Positions 18,654-26,513 of a DNA stretch of 49,023 nt are shown piece by piece. The stretch spans positions 583,648 through 632,670 of the forward strand of contig DLHS01000015.1 in NCBI GenBank assembly GCA_002483345.1, read 5' to 3'. The notes beneath the pieces were generated by a model. The model was given only the letters and a program-made list of their open reading frames with translations, was not told the origin of the DNA and did no database searches. The position numbers were made by a program, and so were the translations under genes. The DNA comes from Bacteroidetes bacterium UBA7662. Lineage in GTDB: Bacteria; Bacteroidota; Bacteroidia; UBA7662. The stretch's first letter is position 1. Every line of letters starts with the position of its first letter.

Positions 18654-18679
18654 AAAAAGCTCCTCAATCGAGAAGCTTT
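18654..18679 (-). terminator. intrinsic terminator between DUF4295 and ftsY
   Basis: On the minus strand a ten-pair stem (AAAGCTTCTC with GAGGAGCTTT, one G-U pair) and a four-base loop run into TTTTTG. It lies 22 bases after the DUF4295 stop, so ftsY-rimO-bshC probably depend on readthrough or on their own promoter; a near-consensus TATATTTC lies just before ftsY. Confidence 0.75.
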
Positions 18680-18700
18680 CCGGTAACATGTCTTGTTAAC

Positions 18701-18859
18701 TTATTTGCTGAAGTAATCTTTCACGCGGTCGGCGGTGATGAATTCCTCTTTGAAGGTATATGCACCACTTTTGTCCGAACGACGGGCACGAATTACTTTA
18801 ACGACTTTTTCATTTTCCTGCGCTTCACGCTTCAGGGTAGCCACTACTTTCTTTGCCAT
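18701..18859 (-). CDS. DUF4295 small basic ribosome-cluster protein
   Basis: A 52-residue ORF on the minus strand, beginning MAKKVVATLKREAQE and ending TADRVKDYFSK. It matches the Bacteroidota-specific DUF4295 family, normally encoded directly after rpmB-rpmG, as here. It is short, basic and probably ribosome-associated; the function is not established. It starts two bases after the rpmG stop. Confidence 0.88.
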   Translation of the reverse strand: MAKKVVATLKREAQENEKVVKVIRARRSDKSGAYTFKEEFITADRVKDYFSK

Positions 18860-18861
18860 GA

Positions 18862-19044
18862 TTACTTAATTTCTTTGTGAACGGTCACTTTTTTGAGGAT
18901 GGGGTTGTATTTCTTCAACTCCATGCGCTCGGTAGTGTTCTTTTTATTCTTCATCGTGATATAACGTGAAGTTCCCGGCATGCCACTGGCTTTGTGCTCG
19001 GTGCATTCCATGATTACCTGAACGCGATTACCTTTCTTAGCCAT
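18862..19044 (-). CDS. rpmG: 50S ribosomal protein L33
   Basis: Protein of 60 residues with the L33 signature MAKKGNRVQVIMECTEHK and RYITMKNKKNT. Only Cys14 remains of the zinc-binding cysteines, so this is the zinc-independent (C-minus) form. It lies six bases after rpmB and two bases before DUF4295 in one transcript. Confidence 0.97.
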   Translation of the reverse strand: MAKKGNRVQVIMECTEHKASGMPGTSRYITMKNKKNTTERMELKKYNPILKKVTVHKEIK

Positions 19045-19050
19045 GATATC

Positions 19051-19284
19051 TTAGATTTTACCTTTTTTCAGGAATTTGTTGATAGAAGACGTGATACCAT
19101 TTTTGTTAATGGTTTTCAACGCCGAGGTAGATACTTTCAGGGTAATCCACTCACCTGTCTCCGGGATGAAGAACTTCTTCGTCTGGAGGTTAGGATAAAA
19201 TTTCCGCTTCGTCTTGATGTTCGAGTGGGAAACGCTGTTCCCTACGATCACCCGCTTACCGGTTAAAACACAAACTTTCGACAT
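19051..19284 (-). CDS. rpmB: 50S ribosomal protein L28
   Basis: Protein of 77 residues starting MSKVCVLTGKRVIVGNSVSH, with the L28 segments KRKFYPNLQTKKF and ITLKVSTSALKTI. It is the first gene of the rpmB-rpmG-DUF4295 unit. A consensus promoter lies 63-93 bases upstream. Confidence 0.97.
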   Translation of the reverse strand: MSKVCVLTGKRVIVGNSVSHSNIKTKRKFYPNLQTKKFFIPETGEWITLKVSTSALKTINKNGITSSINKFLKKGKI

Positions 19285-19346
19285 GTCTATAGGTCTTTAA
19301 CTGTATTTTTGCAGAAGACATAAATAGCCTCCGCAAAACGAGAAGG

Positions 19347-19377
19347 CAAAGATAGAATTATCAAACGAAAACACAAA
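19347..19377 (-). promoter_or_regulatory. consensus Bacteroidota promoter of rpmB-rpmG-DUF4295
   Basis: On the minus strand, TTTG (19374-19377) is followed after 19 bases by TATCTTTG (19347-19354), an exact match to the TTTG-N19/20-TANNTTTG form used by the primary sigma factor of this phylum. The start site should fall near 19340, giving a leader of about 55 bases. Confidence 0.8.
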
Positions 19378-19408
19378 CGCAGTTTTGTGATAAATTGAAA
19401 AAAGAAGT

Positions 19409-20668
19409 ATGAAGACAATCACCTATCCGAACCCGCGCACCCACATCAGCAGCGAAGAGGCCATCCGGCTTGAGTTTGATTACAGTGCACACAACTACCA
19501 CCCCCTGCCCGTTGTCCTGGAACGCGGACTGGGCACCAAGGTATGGGATCCGGAGGGGAATGAGTATTTCGACTTCCTTTCAGCCTATTCTGCAGTGAAT
19601 CAGGGGCATTGTCATCCACGTATCCTGAATGCCTTGCTGGAGCAGGCCCAGAAAATCACCCTCAGCTCCCGGGCATTTTACAACACCCAACTCGGGCAAT
19701 ACGCGCGGTTTATGACTTCACTTTTCGGTTACGACCGGCTACTGCCGATGAACACCGGGGTGGAAGCAGCTGAAACAGCCGTCAAATTAGCCCGTCGCTG
19801 GGGTTACGAAATCAAAGGGATAGCCCCCGATAAAGCCAAAATCATTTTTGTAGCCGGTAATTTCTGGGGGCGTTCGCTGGGCGCCATCTCCTCTTCTACC
19901 GACCCAAGCTCGCGGAAAAACTTTGGCCCTTTTATGCCAGGGTATGTCCTGATCCCGTACAACGACCTGGAAGCCCTCTCCGCAGCGTTGAAAGACCCGG
20001 AAGTGGCTGGTTTCATGCTGGAGCCCATACAGGGTGAAGCTGGCGTGGTAGTCCCTGATGCGGGTTATCTGAAAGAAGTCAGGCGCCTTTGCAAAGACCA
20101 TCAGGTATTGTTCATTGCGGATGAGATACAAACCGGCATCGGCCGAACCGGCCGTATGCTTGCCTGCGACCACGAAGACGCCCGTCCTGACATACTGGTG
20201 CTTGGCAAGGCACTCTCAGGTGGTGTCATGCCGGTGAGTGCTGTATTGGCCGACGATGAGATTATGCTGACCATCAAACCGGGAGAACATGGATCCACCT
20301 TCGGCGGCAATCCTTTGGGTGCCAGGGTAGCCATAGCAGCCATGGAAGCCTTGCTTGATGAAGATATGATCGGCAATGCAGAAAGAATGGGGAAACGTTT
20401 TCGTTCAGAAATGCAGAAACTGGTGGATCAGTATCCGCTTCTCAAGCTGGTCCGTGGAAAAGGACTTTTAAATGCCGTCGTAATCAACGACCACCCGGAC
20501 AGCACCACTGCCTGGGAACTATGCATGAAAATGAAAGAGAACGGGTTGCTGGCAAAACCTACCCACGGCAATATTATACGACTGGCGCCCCCATTGGTTA
20601 TTACTGAAGCACAACTACTCGAAAGTATCAATCGTTTCGAATCTGCCTTGAAACAGTTCATTCGTTAA
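19409..20668 (+). CDS. rocD: ornithine--oxo-acid aminotransferase
   Basis: Class-III PLP aminotransferase of 419 residues that converts ornithine and 2-oxoglutarate to glutamate semialdehyde and glutamate. Features include the cofactor region MNTGVEAAETAVKLARRWGY, FMLEPIQGEAGV, IADEIQTGIGRTGR and the PLP lysine Lys267 in LVLGKALSGG. The later HGSTFGGNPLG motif is typical of ornithine aminotransferase. It is divergent from rpmB and closed by a strong terminator. It could consume ornithine from arginine released by cyanophycin breakdown at 38-43 kb; that link is inference. Confidence 0.95.
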   Translation: MKTITYPNPRTHISSEEAIRLEFDYSAHNYHPLPVVLERGLGTKVWDPEGNEYFDFLSAYSAVNQGHCHPRILNALLEQAQKITLSSRAFYNTQLGQYARFMTSLFGYDRLLPMNTGVEAAETAVKLARRWGYEIKGIAPDKAKIIFVAGNFWGRSLGAISSSTDPSSRKNFGPFMPGYVLIPYNDLEALSAALKDPEVAGFMLEPIQGEAGVVVPDAGYLKEVRRLCKDHQVLFIADEIQTGIGRTGRMLACDHEDARPDILVLGKALSGGVMPVSAVLADDEIMLTIKPGEHGSTFGGNPLGARVAIAAMEALLDEDMIGNAERMGKRFRSEMQKLVDQYPLLKLVRGKGLLNAVVINDHPDSTTAWELCMKMKENGLLAKPTHGNIIRLAPPLVITEAQLLESINRFESALKQFIR

Positions 20669-20688
20669 GTCAGTCAGACTCAAACAGC

Positions 20689-20723
20689 AAAGCCCCGGCT
20701 CCATAGGATGCCGGGGCTTTTTT
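20689..20723 (+). terminator. strong intrinsic terminator between rocD and rplT
   Basis: A perfect 11-pair stem (AAAGCCCCGGC with GCCGGGGCTTT), a ten-base loop and a TTTTTT run follow rocD by 20 bases. The A-rich left flank lets the same hairpin serve rplT weakly from the other strand. Confidence 0.9.
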
Positions 20724-20767
20724 ATCAGAATTTGCCGGAATGGCCGGCTTTAAAATAAACTTTACGC

Positions 20768-21112
20768 TTATTTCACCTTCTTCACCACTGCCGAAAACAC
20801 TTCGGGGTGATTCATAGCGAGGTCGGCCAATACTTTGCGGTTGATGGCAATACCTGCATTGCTCACCTTGTTGATGAACAGCGAGTAAGACATTCCTTCG
20901 GTACGGGCGGCGGCATTGATACGGGTAATCCACAAAGAGCGGAAGTGACGCTTCTTAACCTTGCGGTCACGATAAGCGTAACCAAGGCCCTTTTCAACGG
21001 CGTTTTTAGCTACAGTGTAAACAGTCGAACGGGTTGTGAAATAACCCTTCGCCATTTTCATGATTTTTTTACGTCGGGCGTGTGATGCGACGTGGTTGAC
21101 TGATCTAGGCAT
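20768..21112 (-). CDS. rplT: 50S ribosomal protein L20
   Basis: Protein of 114 residues with the L20 signatures MPRSVNHVASHARRKKIMK, YRDRKVKKRHFRSLWITRIN and SYSLFINKVSNAGI. L20 is an early assembly protein and in many bacteria represses its own infC-rpmI-rplT operon. It is the last gene of the TPR-thrS-infC-rpmI-rplT unit. Confidence 0.97.
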   Translation of the reverse strand: MPRSVNHVASHARRKKIMKMAKGYFTTRSTVYTVAKNAVEKGLGYAYRDRKVKKRHFRSLWITRINAAARTEGMSYSLFINKVSNAGIAINRKVLADLAMNHPEVFSAVVKKVK

Positions 21113-21161
21113 AATGTTTAATTTTTATCAGTGGTCTTGCGACTCTTGTAAACTGACTCGA

Positions 21162-21362
21162 TTATTTTCCGATGGTTAAAAGACGTTTGATCAACGCTTC
21201 GTTGGTTTTATCAACCAGGGCGCTGTGGGTATTTTCGCGCTTACTCTTCGTCGATTTTTTGGTCAGGATGTGACGTTTGTAAGCATGTTTACGCTTGATT
21301 TTTCCTGATCCGGTAAGGGTGAACCTTTTTTTGGCACCGGAGTGAGTTTTCATCTTAGGCAT
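21162..21362 (-). CDS. rpmI: 50S ribosomal protein L35
   Basis: Protein of 66 residues with the L35 pattern MPKMKTHSGAKKRFTLTGSG, followed by KIKRKHAYKRHILTKKSTK. It lies 21 bases after infC and 49 bases before rplT, the conserved IF3-L35-L20 order. Confidence 0.97.
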   Translation of the reverse strand: MPKMKTHSGAKKRFTLTGSGKIKRKHAYKRHILTKKSTKSKRENTHSALVDKTNEALIKRLLTIGK

Positions 21363-21383
21363 ATCTGTGTGTTTGAGCGTGTA

Positions 21384-21947
21384 TTACTTTTTTGGGGCAG
21401 TCTTGGGGGCAAGGAATAAATACATTCGTTTGCCTTCCAGTTTCGGAAGGCTTTCCACCTTACCATATTCGTCTAACTCTTGCGCGAAAGTCAGCAGCAA
21501 TAACTCGCCCCTGTCTTTGAAAACGATGGCTCTTCCTTTGAAGTGCACATAAGCTTTCACCTTAGATCCCTCTTTGAGGAATTCTTTGGCATGTTTGAGT
21601 TTGAATTGAAAATCGTGGTCATCCGTATTCGGACCGAAGCGAATCTCCTTGATCACCGTTTTAGCGGTGTTCGCCTTGATTTCCTTCTCACGCTTTTTCT
21701 TTTCGTAAACGTACTTGCTGTAATCACTGATACGACAAACCGGTGGGACTGCCTTATCGGTAATCATGATGAGGTCTAAACCTAATTCATCGGCAAGTTT
21801 AATGGCTTTGGCTGTGGGATAAACACCGTTTTCAACGTTTTCTCCTACCAGACGTACTTCTGGAACACGGATGTTTTCGTTGATCGGGTCGATCTCTTTT
21901 TCACGACGATTACCGCGTGAAAACGCCGGAGGTGTTTGTGCGATAAT
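21384..21947 (-). CDS. infC: translation initiation factor IF-3, AUU start
   Basis: IF-3 binds the 30S subunit, proofreads initiation and keeps subunits apart. The first in-frame ATG (21767) would give 127 residues with most of the N-domain missing. The frame stays open upstream and encodes a normal N-domain with DPINENIRVPEVRLVGENVE and AKAIKLADELGLDLI. The frame is closed upstream by the thrS stop. Between that stop and the N-domain the only plausible start is ATT at 21945-21947, five bases after a strong AGGAAGG Shine-Dalgarno. This gives 187 residues. AUU is the rare infC start known in other bacteria, where it permits autoregulation by IF-3. An ATC one codon later cannot be fully excluded. 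Confidence 0.92.
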   Translation of the reverse strand: MIAQTPPAFSRGNRREKEIDPINENIRVPEVRLVGENVENGVYPTAKAIKLADELGLDLIMITDKAVPPVCRISDYSKYVYEKKKREKEIKANTAKTVIKEIRFGPNTDDHDFQFKLKHAKEFLKEGSKVKAYVHFKGRAIVFKDRGELLLLTFAQELDEYGKVESLPKLEGKRMYLFLAPKTAPKK

Positions 21948-21959
21948 AAATTCCTTCCT

Positions 21960-23903
21960 TTAGTTTTTGTTGATCTCTTTGTTCGATTCTTCGTTGATCA
22001 GGGCTACAAACGCGTCGATGCTCATCACACCCAGGTCTCCCTGTCCATGCTTTCGCACGGCGACTTGTCCGTTTTCTTGTTCTTTTTCACCGATTATGAG
22101 CATATAGGGCACTTTTTTAACTTCCGCGTCCCGGATTTTGCGTCCTATTTTTTCGTCTCTGTCGTCAATGAAGCTGCGAATATCGTAATTAATCAGATTC
22201 TCTGAAACTTTTTGCGTGTAATCTTTGAATTTCTCGCTGATCGGGAGCACTGCAACTTGCTCTGGCGCAAGCCACAAAGGGAAATTTCCGCCGCAGTGTT
22301 CGAGTAATACTGCAATGAAACGTTCCATCGAACCAAAAGGTGCCCGGTGAATCATAACCGGCCGGTATTTCTGGTTATCGCTGCCGGTATATTCGAGTTC
22401 GAAACGCTCCGGGAGGTTGTAATCGACTTGTATGGTCCCCAGCTGCCATTTACGCCCCAGGGCATCTCTTACCATAAAATCAAGTTTTGGCCCGTAAAAA
22501 GCTGCTTCTCCAAGTTCGGTAACTGTCTTCAGGCCCTTTTCCGCAGCAGCTTCGATGATGGCGCTTTCCGCCTTTTCCCAGGCTTCATCCGTTCCAATAT
22601 ATTTTTCCCGGTTTTCCGGGTCACGCAAGGAAATCTGGGCAGTATAGTCTGTGAATCCCAGGGCATTGAAGGTATAAAGTACCAGATCTATCACCTTTTT
22701 GAACTCCTCTTTCACCTGATCGTGTCGGCAGAAAAGGTGGGCATCGTCCTGTGTGAATCCGCGGACCCGTGTTAAGCCATGGAGTTCACCACTCATTTCG
22801 TAACGGTACACCGTGCCGAATTCTGCCAGTCGAACAGGCAGATCGCGGTAAGAGCGGGGCTTACTCTTATAAATCTCGCAATGGTGCGGACAGTTCATGG
22901 GTTTGAGCAAATACTCTTCCCCTTCATGTGGGGTCAGAATCGGTTTAAAAGAATCTTTGCCGTACTTCTCCCAGTGGCCAGAGGTAACATACAGATCTTT
23001 ACTGCCAATGTGAGGGGTGACCACCTGCTGATAACCGGCTTTGATCTGGGCTTTACGCATGAAATTCTCCAGTTTCTCACGCAACAAGGCTCCTTTGGGC
23101 AGCCACAGTGGCAAGCCCATGCCTACCTTCTCGCTGAAGGTAAACAGTTCGAGTTCTTTACCGAGTTTACGGTGATCCCTTTTTTTGGCTTCCTCCAGCA
23201 TGAACAGGTATTCTTTCAGTTCCTTGCTGTTGGGGAAGGTAATGCCATAAATGCGGGTCAGTTGTTTGTTCTTCTCATTGCCACGCCAATAGGCACCGGC
23301 TGTATTGAGCAATTTAACAGCCTTGATGCGGCCGGTATCCGGAATATGCGGACCCCGGCAGAGGTCTGTAAAATTCCCCTGACGGTAAAAGGTGATTTTG
23401 CCATCTTCCAGATCCTGCAACAATTCGATTTTGTACGGATCCCCCTTTTGCTCAAAATAGGCTATGGCATCCGCCTTACTTACTTCACTACGCTCATAGG
23501 CATAGGCTTGCTGGGCAAGTTCCAGCATTTTGTTTTCAACCTTTTCAAAATCCAGAGACGAAAAAGCGTAATCGCCGAAGTCGATATCGTAGTAAAAGCC
23601 ATTCTCAACAGGCGGACCTATGCCAAACTTTACACCGGGATACAGTGCTTCCAACGCCTCAGCCAATAAGTGGGCCGATGAATGCCAGAAGGTATTTTTG
23701 CCTGCATCATCTTCCCATTTAAGGAGTTTCAGGCTGGCCTTATCGGGCAAGGGACGGCTCAGGTCCCACACCTCACCGTTTACTTCGGCGGCCAGCACCA
23801 CCCTGGCAAGGCCTTCGCTAATACTTTTGGCTACCTCAAGGGCAGTGCTGCCGTGTGGCATTTCCCGTACGCTGCCGTCGGGAAGATAAATGTGTATATG
23901 CAT
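21960..23903 (-). CDS. thrS: threonine--tRNA ligase
   Basis: Threonyl-tRNA synthetase of 647 residues, full length. Domains in order are TGS (about 1-60), the SAD editing domain (about 65-235, with HSSAHLLAEAL), the class-II catalytic core (about 265-535, with MNCPHHCEIYKS and the motif-2 region RYEMSGELHGLTRVRGFTQD) and the anticodon-binding domain (about 540-640, QVAVLPISEKFKDYT). Its stop codon is 12 bases before the AUU start of infC and overlaps the infC Shine-Dalgarno region. A TPR lipoprotein gene lies two bases upstream, so the operon probably starts there. Confidence 0.97.
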   Translation of the reverse strand: MHIHIYLPDGSVREMPHGSTALEVAKSISEGLARVVLAAEVNGEVWDLSRPLPDKASLKLLKWEDDAGKNTFWHSSAHLLAEALEALYPGVKFGIGPPVENGFYYDIDFGDYAFSSLDFEKVENKMLELAQQAYAYERSEVSKADAIAYFEQKGDPYKIELLQDLEDGKITFYRQGNFTDLCRGPHIPDTGRIKAVKLLNTAGAYWRGNEKNKQLTRIYGITFPNSKELKEYLFMLEEAKKRDHRKLGKELELFTFSEKVGMGLPLWLPKGALLREKLENFMRKAQIKAGYQQVVTPHIGSKDLYVTSGHWEKYGKDSFKPILTPHEGEEYLLKPMNCPHHCEIYKSKPRSYRDLPVRLAEFGTVYRYEMSGELHGLTRVRGFTQDDAHLFCRHDQVKEEFKKVIDLVLYTFNALGFTDYTAQISLRDPENREKYIGTDEAWEKAESAIIEAAAEKGLKTVTELGEAAFYGPKLDFMVRDALGRKWQLGTIQVDYNLPERFELEYTGSDNQKYRPVMIHRAPFGSMERFIAVLLEHCGGNFPLWLAPEQVAVLPISEKFKDYTQKVSENLINYDIRSFIDDRDEKIGRKIRDAEVKKVPYMLIIGEKEQENGQVAVRKHGQGDLGVMSIDAFVALINEESNKEINKN

Positions 23904-23905
23904 GA

Positions 23906-24919
23906 TTATTTAAGTCGTTTGAGGGCTGAAACAGCCAGATCGTAGCCGGGTTCGATGGTAAGGGTCCTGCGGAAATCGGCCGCAGCGCTGGTTTTATCAC
24001 CCAGCAGCTCATAGCATAGTCCTCTGTTATACAACGCCGCATAATATTGGGGATCTGCTCCGAAAGCCCTGCCATACCATTGAATGGCCTCTGAATAATC
24101 TTTATCCATCATACTCAGATAGCCCATATTGAAGTTTGCATTGGCATGGGAAGAGTCGATTTTCAAGAGTGAGCGGTAGTCCTGCCGGGCACTGTCGGCA
24201 AAACCCTGCTCCTGCAGGTACATCCCTCTGGCATACCACGCCTCTTTGCTTTGGGAATCTGTGCGCAGGGCATTGGTAAAATACTGGTGCGCGCGCTTAT
24301 CTTTTTGTTCATTATAAAGCAACCCCAGCTGCATATAAGCCTCGTGGTGGTCGGGATTCTGCTCTATGGCCGTCAGAAATCCTGAAATGGCCTTGTCGTT
24401 CACATTTTGTTCCCTGTAAACCATCCCCTTCCAGAAATAGCCATCCGCAAAATTGATATCCTGCCGCAACCCGTCGTTGAGGTAGGCAATGGCCGTATTG
24501 TATTTCTTCTGATAAAAAGCAAATTCCCCTCTTTTAACATAGGCTTTGGCCAGTTTGGGGTTGCGTTTGATGGCAATACCCAACACCTCATCTGCCTCAT
24601 CAAAAGCGCCGATTTTAAAATACAGCTCTCCAAGGGTATAGAAGAAATTAGCATTGGTCGTGTCAAGCAACAAGGCCGATTTCATATCGGCAAGGGCTTT
24701 GTTTACATCCTCCTTCCCTTGCCAGTACATGGCTCGTTCGTGATAAGCTTCAGCATCTCTCGGATTGCGGGCAACGGCAATATTGAGTTTGCGTAAAACG
24801 CTGTCTTCGGCTGAAATAGTTGTTTCTGTTGGTGTTGAAGTAGTTTCTTCTGTCCGGTTACCACAGGCAACTGAAATAATTAAAAGCACAAACCAACATC
24901 CGAAAGCGCGTAAAGTCAT
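23906..24919 (-). CDS. TPR-repeat lipoprotein upstream of thrS
   Basis: Protein of 337 residues. A lipoprotein signal with lipidated Cys19 (IISVACGN) and a Thr/Ser-rich linker are followed by about eight tandem TPR units, for example ADEVLGIAIKRNPKLAKAYV and ALRTDSQSKEAWYARGM. It should be a periplasmic or outer-membrane scaffold; the partner is unknown. It ends two bases before thrS, so it is co-transcribed with translation genes although it is an envelope protein. A -7-like TAATTTTG lies 26 bases before its start codon. Confidence 0.85.
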   Translation of the reverse strand: MTLRAFGCWFVLLIISVACGNRTEETTSTPTETTISAEDSVLRKLNIAVARNPRDAEAYHERAMYWQGKEDVNKALADMKSALLLDTTNANFFYTLGELYFKIGAFDEADEVLGIAIKRNPKLAKAYVKRGEFAFYQKKYNTAIAYLNDGLRQDINFADGYFWKGMVYREQNVNDKAISGFLTAIEQNPDHHEAYMQLGLLYNEQKDKRAHQYFTNALRTDSQSKEAWYARGMYLQEQGFADSARQDYRSLLKIDSSHANANFNMGYLSMMDKDYSEAIQWYGRAFGADPQYYAALYNRGLCYELLGDKTSAAADFRRTLTIEPGYDLAVSALKRLK

Positions 24920-24984
24920 TTATCTCCTATTTTTACGTGAAATACAAAATTAGCCGAAATCAATACTTTTTTAGTACAACATTC

Positions 24985-26130
24985 ATGGAAAAGAACATTA
25001 TTCGTTCAGTCAGCCTGTTTTGCCTGCTGCTCATTTCAGGTCAAACCTTTGCCCAAACACCCCAGTTAACCGATCAGCCGGCAACACCTACCCTCCAAAA
25101 TGATGCGGAAGAAGAAAACAACAAACCAAGCCAGACACTGCCGCCATATCCGGGGGAAAAACATTTCACTAACCTGGTTCAGCTGACAAATGGCGGTGAT
25201 AATGCAGAGGCCTATTGGAGTTTTGATGGCAAAAAGTTGGTTTTCCAGTCCAATTACAACGGCTGGGGAGTCGACTGTGATCAGATATTCGTACTTCCCA
25301 ATGTCCTCCAGCTACACAAAACTGTCCCCATGCTGAGCACAGGCCAAGGACGGACAACCTGCTCTTACTTTATGCCGGGTGATACAACTGTGCTCTACGC
25401 CTCTACCCACCTGGCCAGCGAAAACTGCCCGCCACCACCTGCGCCCCGCCAAGACAAAAAATACCTGTGGCAAATTGAAGCCGGGTATGACATTTTTGTG
25501 GCCGATCTGGAAGGCAAAATCCGGAAACAACTGACCGTAACCCCGGGCTACGATGCCGAAGCTACAGTCTCTCCCAATGGAGATAAAATTGTTTTTACCA
25601 GCACCCGTAACGGCGATCTGGATTTATATACCATGAATATCGACGGAAGCGACGTAAAACAAATTACCCATCAGCTGGGTTACGACGGGGGTGCATTCTT
25701 TTCACCCGACGGCAGCAAACTGATTTTCAGGGCATCTCGTCCGAAAACAGAAAAAGAGATCAGGGAGTACAAAGATCTGCTTAAAGAAGGACTGGTAGCG
25801 CCGACCGATATGGAGCTGTTTGTATGCGATGTAGATGGTAAAAACCTCCGGCAAATTACAAAACTGGGTAAAGCCAATTGGGCGCCCTACTTCCATCCGG
25901 ATGGTAAAAGGGTTGTGTTTGCTTCCAACCATCATACCGAACGCGGCTTCCCTTTCAATTTATTCATCATTAACCTGGATGGTTCAGGGTTGAAACAAAT
26001 CAGCTTTGATAAAGCGTTTGATTCCTTTCCGATGTTTTCACCTGATGGCCGTAAACTATCCTTTTCATCCAACCGTCACAATGGCGGAACAAGAGATACA
26101 AACGTATTTGTGGTCGATTGGGTGGAGTAG
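24985..26130 (+). CDS. secreted TolB-like PD40 beta-propeller protein
   Basis: Protein of 381 residues from the ATG at 24985; an upstream GTG at 24937 would add residues ahead of a normal signal peptide (MEKNIIRSVSLFCLLLISGQTFAQ). A Pro/Thr/Asn-rich linker precedes four or five WD40-like PD40 repeats, such as SPNGDKIVFTSTRNGDLDLY, FSPDGSKLIF, FHPDGKRVVFASN and FSPDGRKLSFSSNR. The fold is like the C-terminal propeller of TolB, but the TolB N-terminal domain is missing. It is probably a periplasmic binding or scaffold protein. An AGAGTGG microsatellite lies just after its stop. Confidence 0.82.
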   Translation: MEKNIIRSVSLFCLLLISGQTFAQTPQLTDQPATPTLQNDAEEENNKPSQTLPPYPGEKHFTNLVQLTNGGDNAEAYWSFDGKKLVFQSNYNGWGVDCDQIFVLPNVLQLHKTVPMLSTGQGRTTCSYFMPGDTTVLYASTHLASENCPPPPAPRQDKKYLWQIEAGYDIFVADLEGKIRKQLTVTPGYDAEATVSPNGDKIVFTSTRNGDLDLYTMNIDGSDVKQITHQLGYDGGAFFSPDGSKLIFRASRPKTEKEIREYKDLLKEGLVAPTDMELFVCDVDGKNLRQITKLGKANWAPYFHPDGKRVVFASNHHTERGFPFNLFIINLDGSGLKQISFDKAFDSFPMFSPDGRKLSFSSNRHNGGTRDTNVFVVDWVE

Positions 26131-26143
26131 TTATTGATATCTC

Positions 26144-26212
26144 GAGTGGGGAGTGGAGCGTGGAGAGTGGAGAGTGGAGAGTGGAGAGTGGAGAGTGGAG
26201 AGTGGAGAGTGG
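26144..26212 (+). repeat. heptanucleotide tandem repeat (AGAGTGG)n
   Basis: Seven perfect AGAGTGG units run from 26164 to 26212, preceded by about three imperfect units from 26144. The array starts 13 bases after the PD40 stop. A seven-base unit is not a multiple of three, but the array lies outside any ORF. Such arrays vary in copy number by replication slippage. Confidence 0.9.
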
Positions 26213-26477
26213 GCGATTTCCGGGGTGAAGTGGTTTGGATAGGTTTATAAATGGCTGAAAATCAGCATTCTATGACTGAATTTGGATACCGCTGCTTTAT
26301 AGATTTATAAGTACCCTGCTAAATCTATGTTTGAACACTGAAATACCGGTGTCTGTCACTTCGGACGGGTTGGGCAAAAAATAAGCGTACAAACCGTATC
26401 CGGAAGGACCGTGATGGCATGGTAAAAAATTATTTAGAATTAATCTTAATAGTTCTCGGCTTTACGGAACAGATTGG
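26213..26477 (+). other. noncoding spacer between the heptamer array and the TonB receptor
   Basis: Nothing convincing is encoded here. Short AT-rich related pieces (AATTAATCTTAATAG and ATTCTTAATCAGTCT) occur close to the TonB gene and could be regulator contacts. No tRNA, terminator or clear Fur-like box is visible. Confidence 0.5.
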
Positions 26478-26485
26478 TATTTTTG
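26478..26485 (+). promoter_or_regulatory. possible -7 element (TATTTTTG) of the TonB receptor gene
   Basis: TATTTTTG matches TANNTTTG and ends 28 bases before the ATG at 26514. No TTTG is found 19-21 bases upstream, so it is only half supported. Confidence 0.35.
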
Positions 26486-26513
26486 CGGCATTATTCTTAA
26501 TCAGTCTAAATTA

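Noticed and set aside
22779..23669. 296-codon open frame on the plus strand
   Set aside because: It lies entirely antisense to thrS, has no recognisable family, signal or start context, and thrS is unambiguous across the same stretch.
26144..26212. CRISPR array
   Set aside because: The repeat unit is only seven bases with no spacers, and there are no cas genes; it is a simple tandem repeat.
26380..26513. Fur box before the TonB receptor
   Set aside because: The region is AT-rich with loosely repeated pieces, but no match to a GATAAT-type inverted hexamer set could be made.
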